Assembly (NCBI GenBank): GCA_012517485.1
Contig: JAAYUT010000368.1
Span: 1 to 5,006 of the forward strand
DNA: 5,006 bases
DNA from: Candidatus Atribacter fermentans
GTDB lineage: Bacteria; Atribacterota; Atribacteria; Atribacterales; Atribacteraceae
Direction: 5' to 3'
Below, piece by piece: positions 4,840 through 5,006 of the stretch; within the stretch, counting starts at the first letter, position 1, and each line of letters starts with the position of its first letter. The notes beneath the pieces are model-generated. The model had not been told where the DNA came from, ran no database searches, and saw only the letters and a program-made list of their open reading frames with translations. The position numbers were made by a program, and so were the translations under genes.

Positions 4840-4872
4840 TGAAACTTGAATACATCTTCTTTCATAGTTTCA
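4840..4872. promoter_or_regulatory. Spaced inverted repeat TGAAACT / AGTTTCA upstream of the operon
   Basis: TGAAACT (4840-4846) and AGTTTCA (4866-4872) are exact reverse complements with 19 bases between them and 26 bases from centre to centre. The region is AT-rich and chance is possible. With the palindrome at 4808-4830 it could be a second protein-binding site. Confidence 0.25.
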
Positions 4873-4914
4873 ATAAATAAATCCTTTTACAGAATTTTGA
4901 AATCAAACAGATTC

Positions 4915-4953
4915 AAATTAAAAAGCCAGAGGGAATTCCTACCCTCTGGCTTT
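4915..4953 (-). terminator. Strong intrinsic terminator of the gene beyond the right edge
   Basis: AAAGCCAGAGGG (4922-4933) and CCCTCTGGCTTT (4942-4953) form a perfect 12-base stem with an 8-base loop. Read on the minus strand, the stem is followed by a run that makes TTTTTAATTT, a proper U-tract. On the plus strand only three T follow, so leftward termination is the main direction. It separates the operon from upstream leftward transcription and implies that the operon has its own promoter in 4715-4914. Confidence 0.88.
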
Positions 4954-4972
4954 AAAATCAACGGTTTACCAT

Positions 4973-5006
4973 TTACACCTCCGATTTGGAAAAACCTTTT
5001 GTACGA
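4973..5006 (-). CDS. Possible C-terminal end of a leftward gene (5' part outside the window)
   Basis: A leftward gene must end just before the terminator at 4953-4915. The frame entering at 5005 gives ten residues, RTKGFSKSEV, and stops at TAA 4975-4973, 19 bases before the hairpin. A second frame ends at TAA 4968-4966 (twelve residues, VQKVFPNRRCKW) and cannot be excluded. The fragment is too short to identify. By position it might be a transporter component or regulator of the same pathway, which is only a guess. Confidence 0.3.
   Translation of the reverse strand, partial: RTKGFSKSEV

Overview
The window is a compact piece of an AT-rich bacterial chromosome. It holds one leftward operon of four sugar-metabolism genes, the 3' end of an acetate kinase gene at the left edge, and at the right edge probably the last codons of another leftward gene. 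Strong GGAGG-type ribosome binding sites, tight gene packing and acetate kinase suggest an anaerobic, fermentative, low-GC bacterium. The dispersed repeats in the left intergenic region resemble elements I associate with environmental anaerobes, including Atribacterota-type genomes. That placement is an impression, not a demonstrated assignment.

Layout, left to right. Bases 1-93 (+) encode the C-terminus of acetate kinase. Bases 94-637 have no gene but contain several repeats: two overlapping alternative hairpins (216-252), a pair of near-identical 21-base direct repeats (320-340 and 565-585), a C/G-rich hairpin repeat (391-409) and a REP/MITE-like palindromic element (437-543). The operon then runs on the minus strand from 4714 down to 638. 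In transcription order it encodes an MDR zinc dehydrogenase with NADP-type cofactor residues (4714-3677), a GatD-like MDR zinc dehydrogenase with an NAD-type Asp (3674-2625), a ribulose-phosphate 3-epimerase family enzyme with D-allulose-6-phosphate epimerase (AlsE)-like signatures (2563-1883), and an Amidohydro_2-type metal-dependent hydrolase (1870-638). Gaps between the genes are 2, 61 and 12 bases. The upstream region (4715-4921) holds a 23-base near-perfect palindrome that looks like a repressor operator, and a second spaced inverted repeat. A strong intrinsic terminator (4915-4953) closes the gene beyond the right edge, so the operon probably starts from its own promoter.

Working model (inference): the cassette catabolises or interconverts an unusual sugar, polyol or sugar acid. 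The two dehydrogenases, with apparently different cofactor preferences, could oxidise and re-reduce carbons through a keto intermediate. The epimerase would feed a ketose phosphate into central metabolism, and the amidohydrolase would act on a related cyclic or carboxylated substrate. No transporter, kinase, aldolase or regulator lies within the window, so the substrate cannot be fixed. The most unusual points are the inferred NADP/NAD pairing of adjacent dehydrogenases, the AlsE-like epimerase, and an amidohydrolase of unknown substrate with a complete metal centre.
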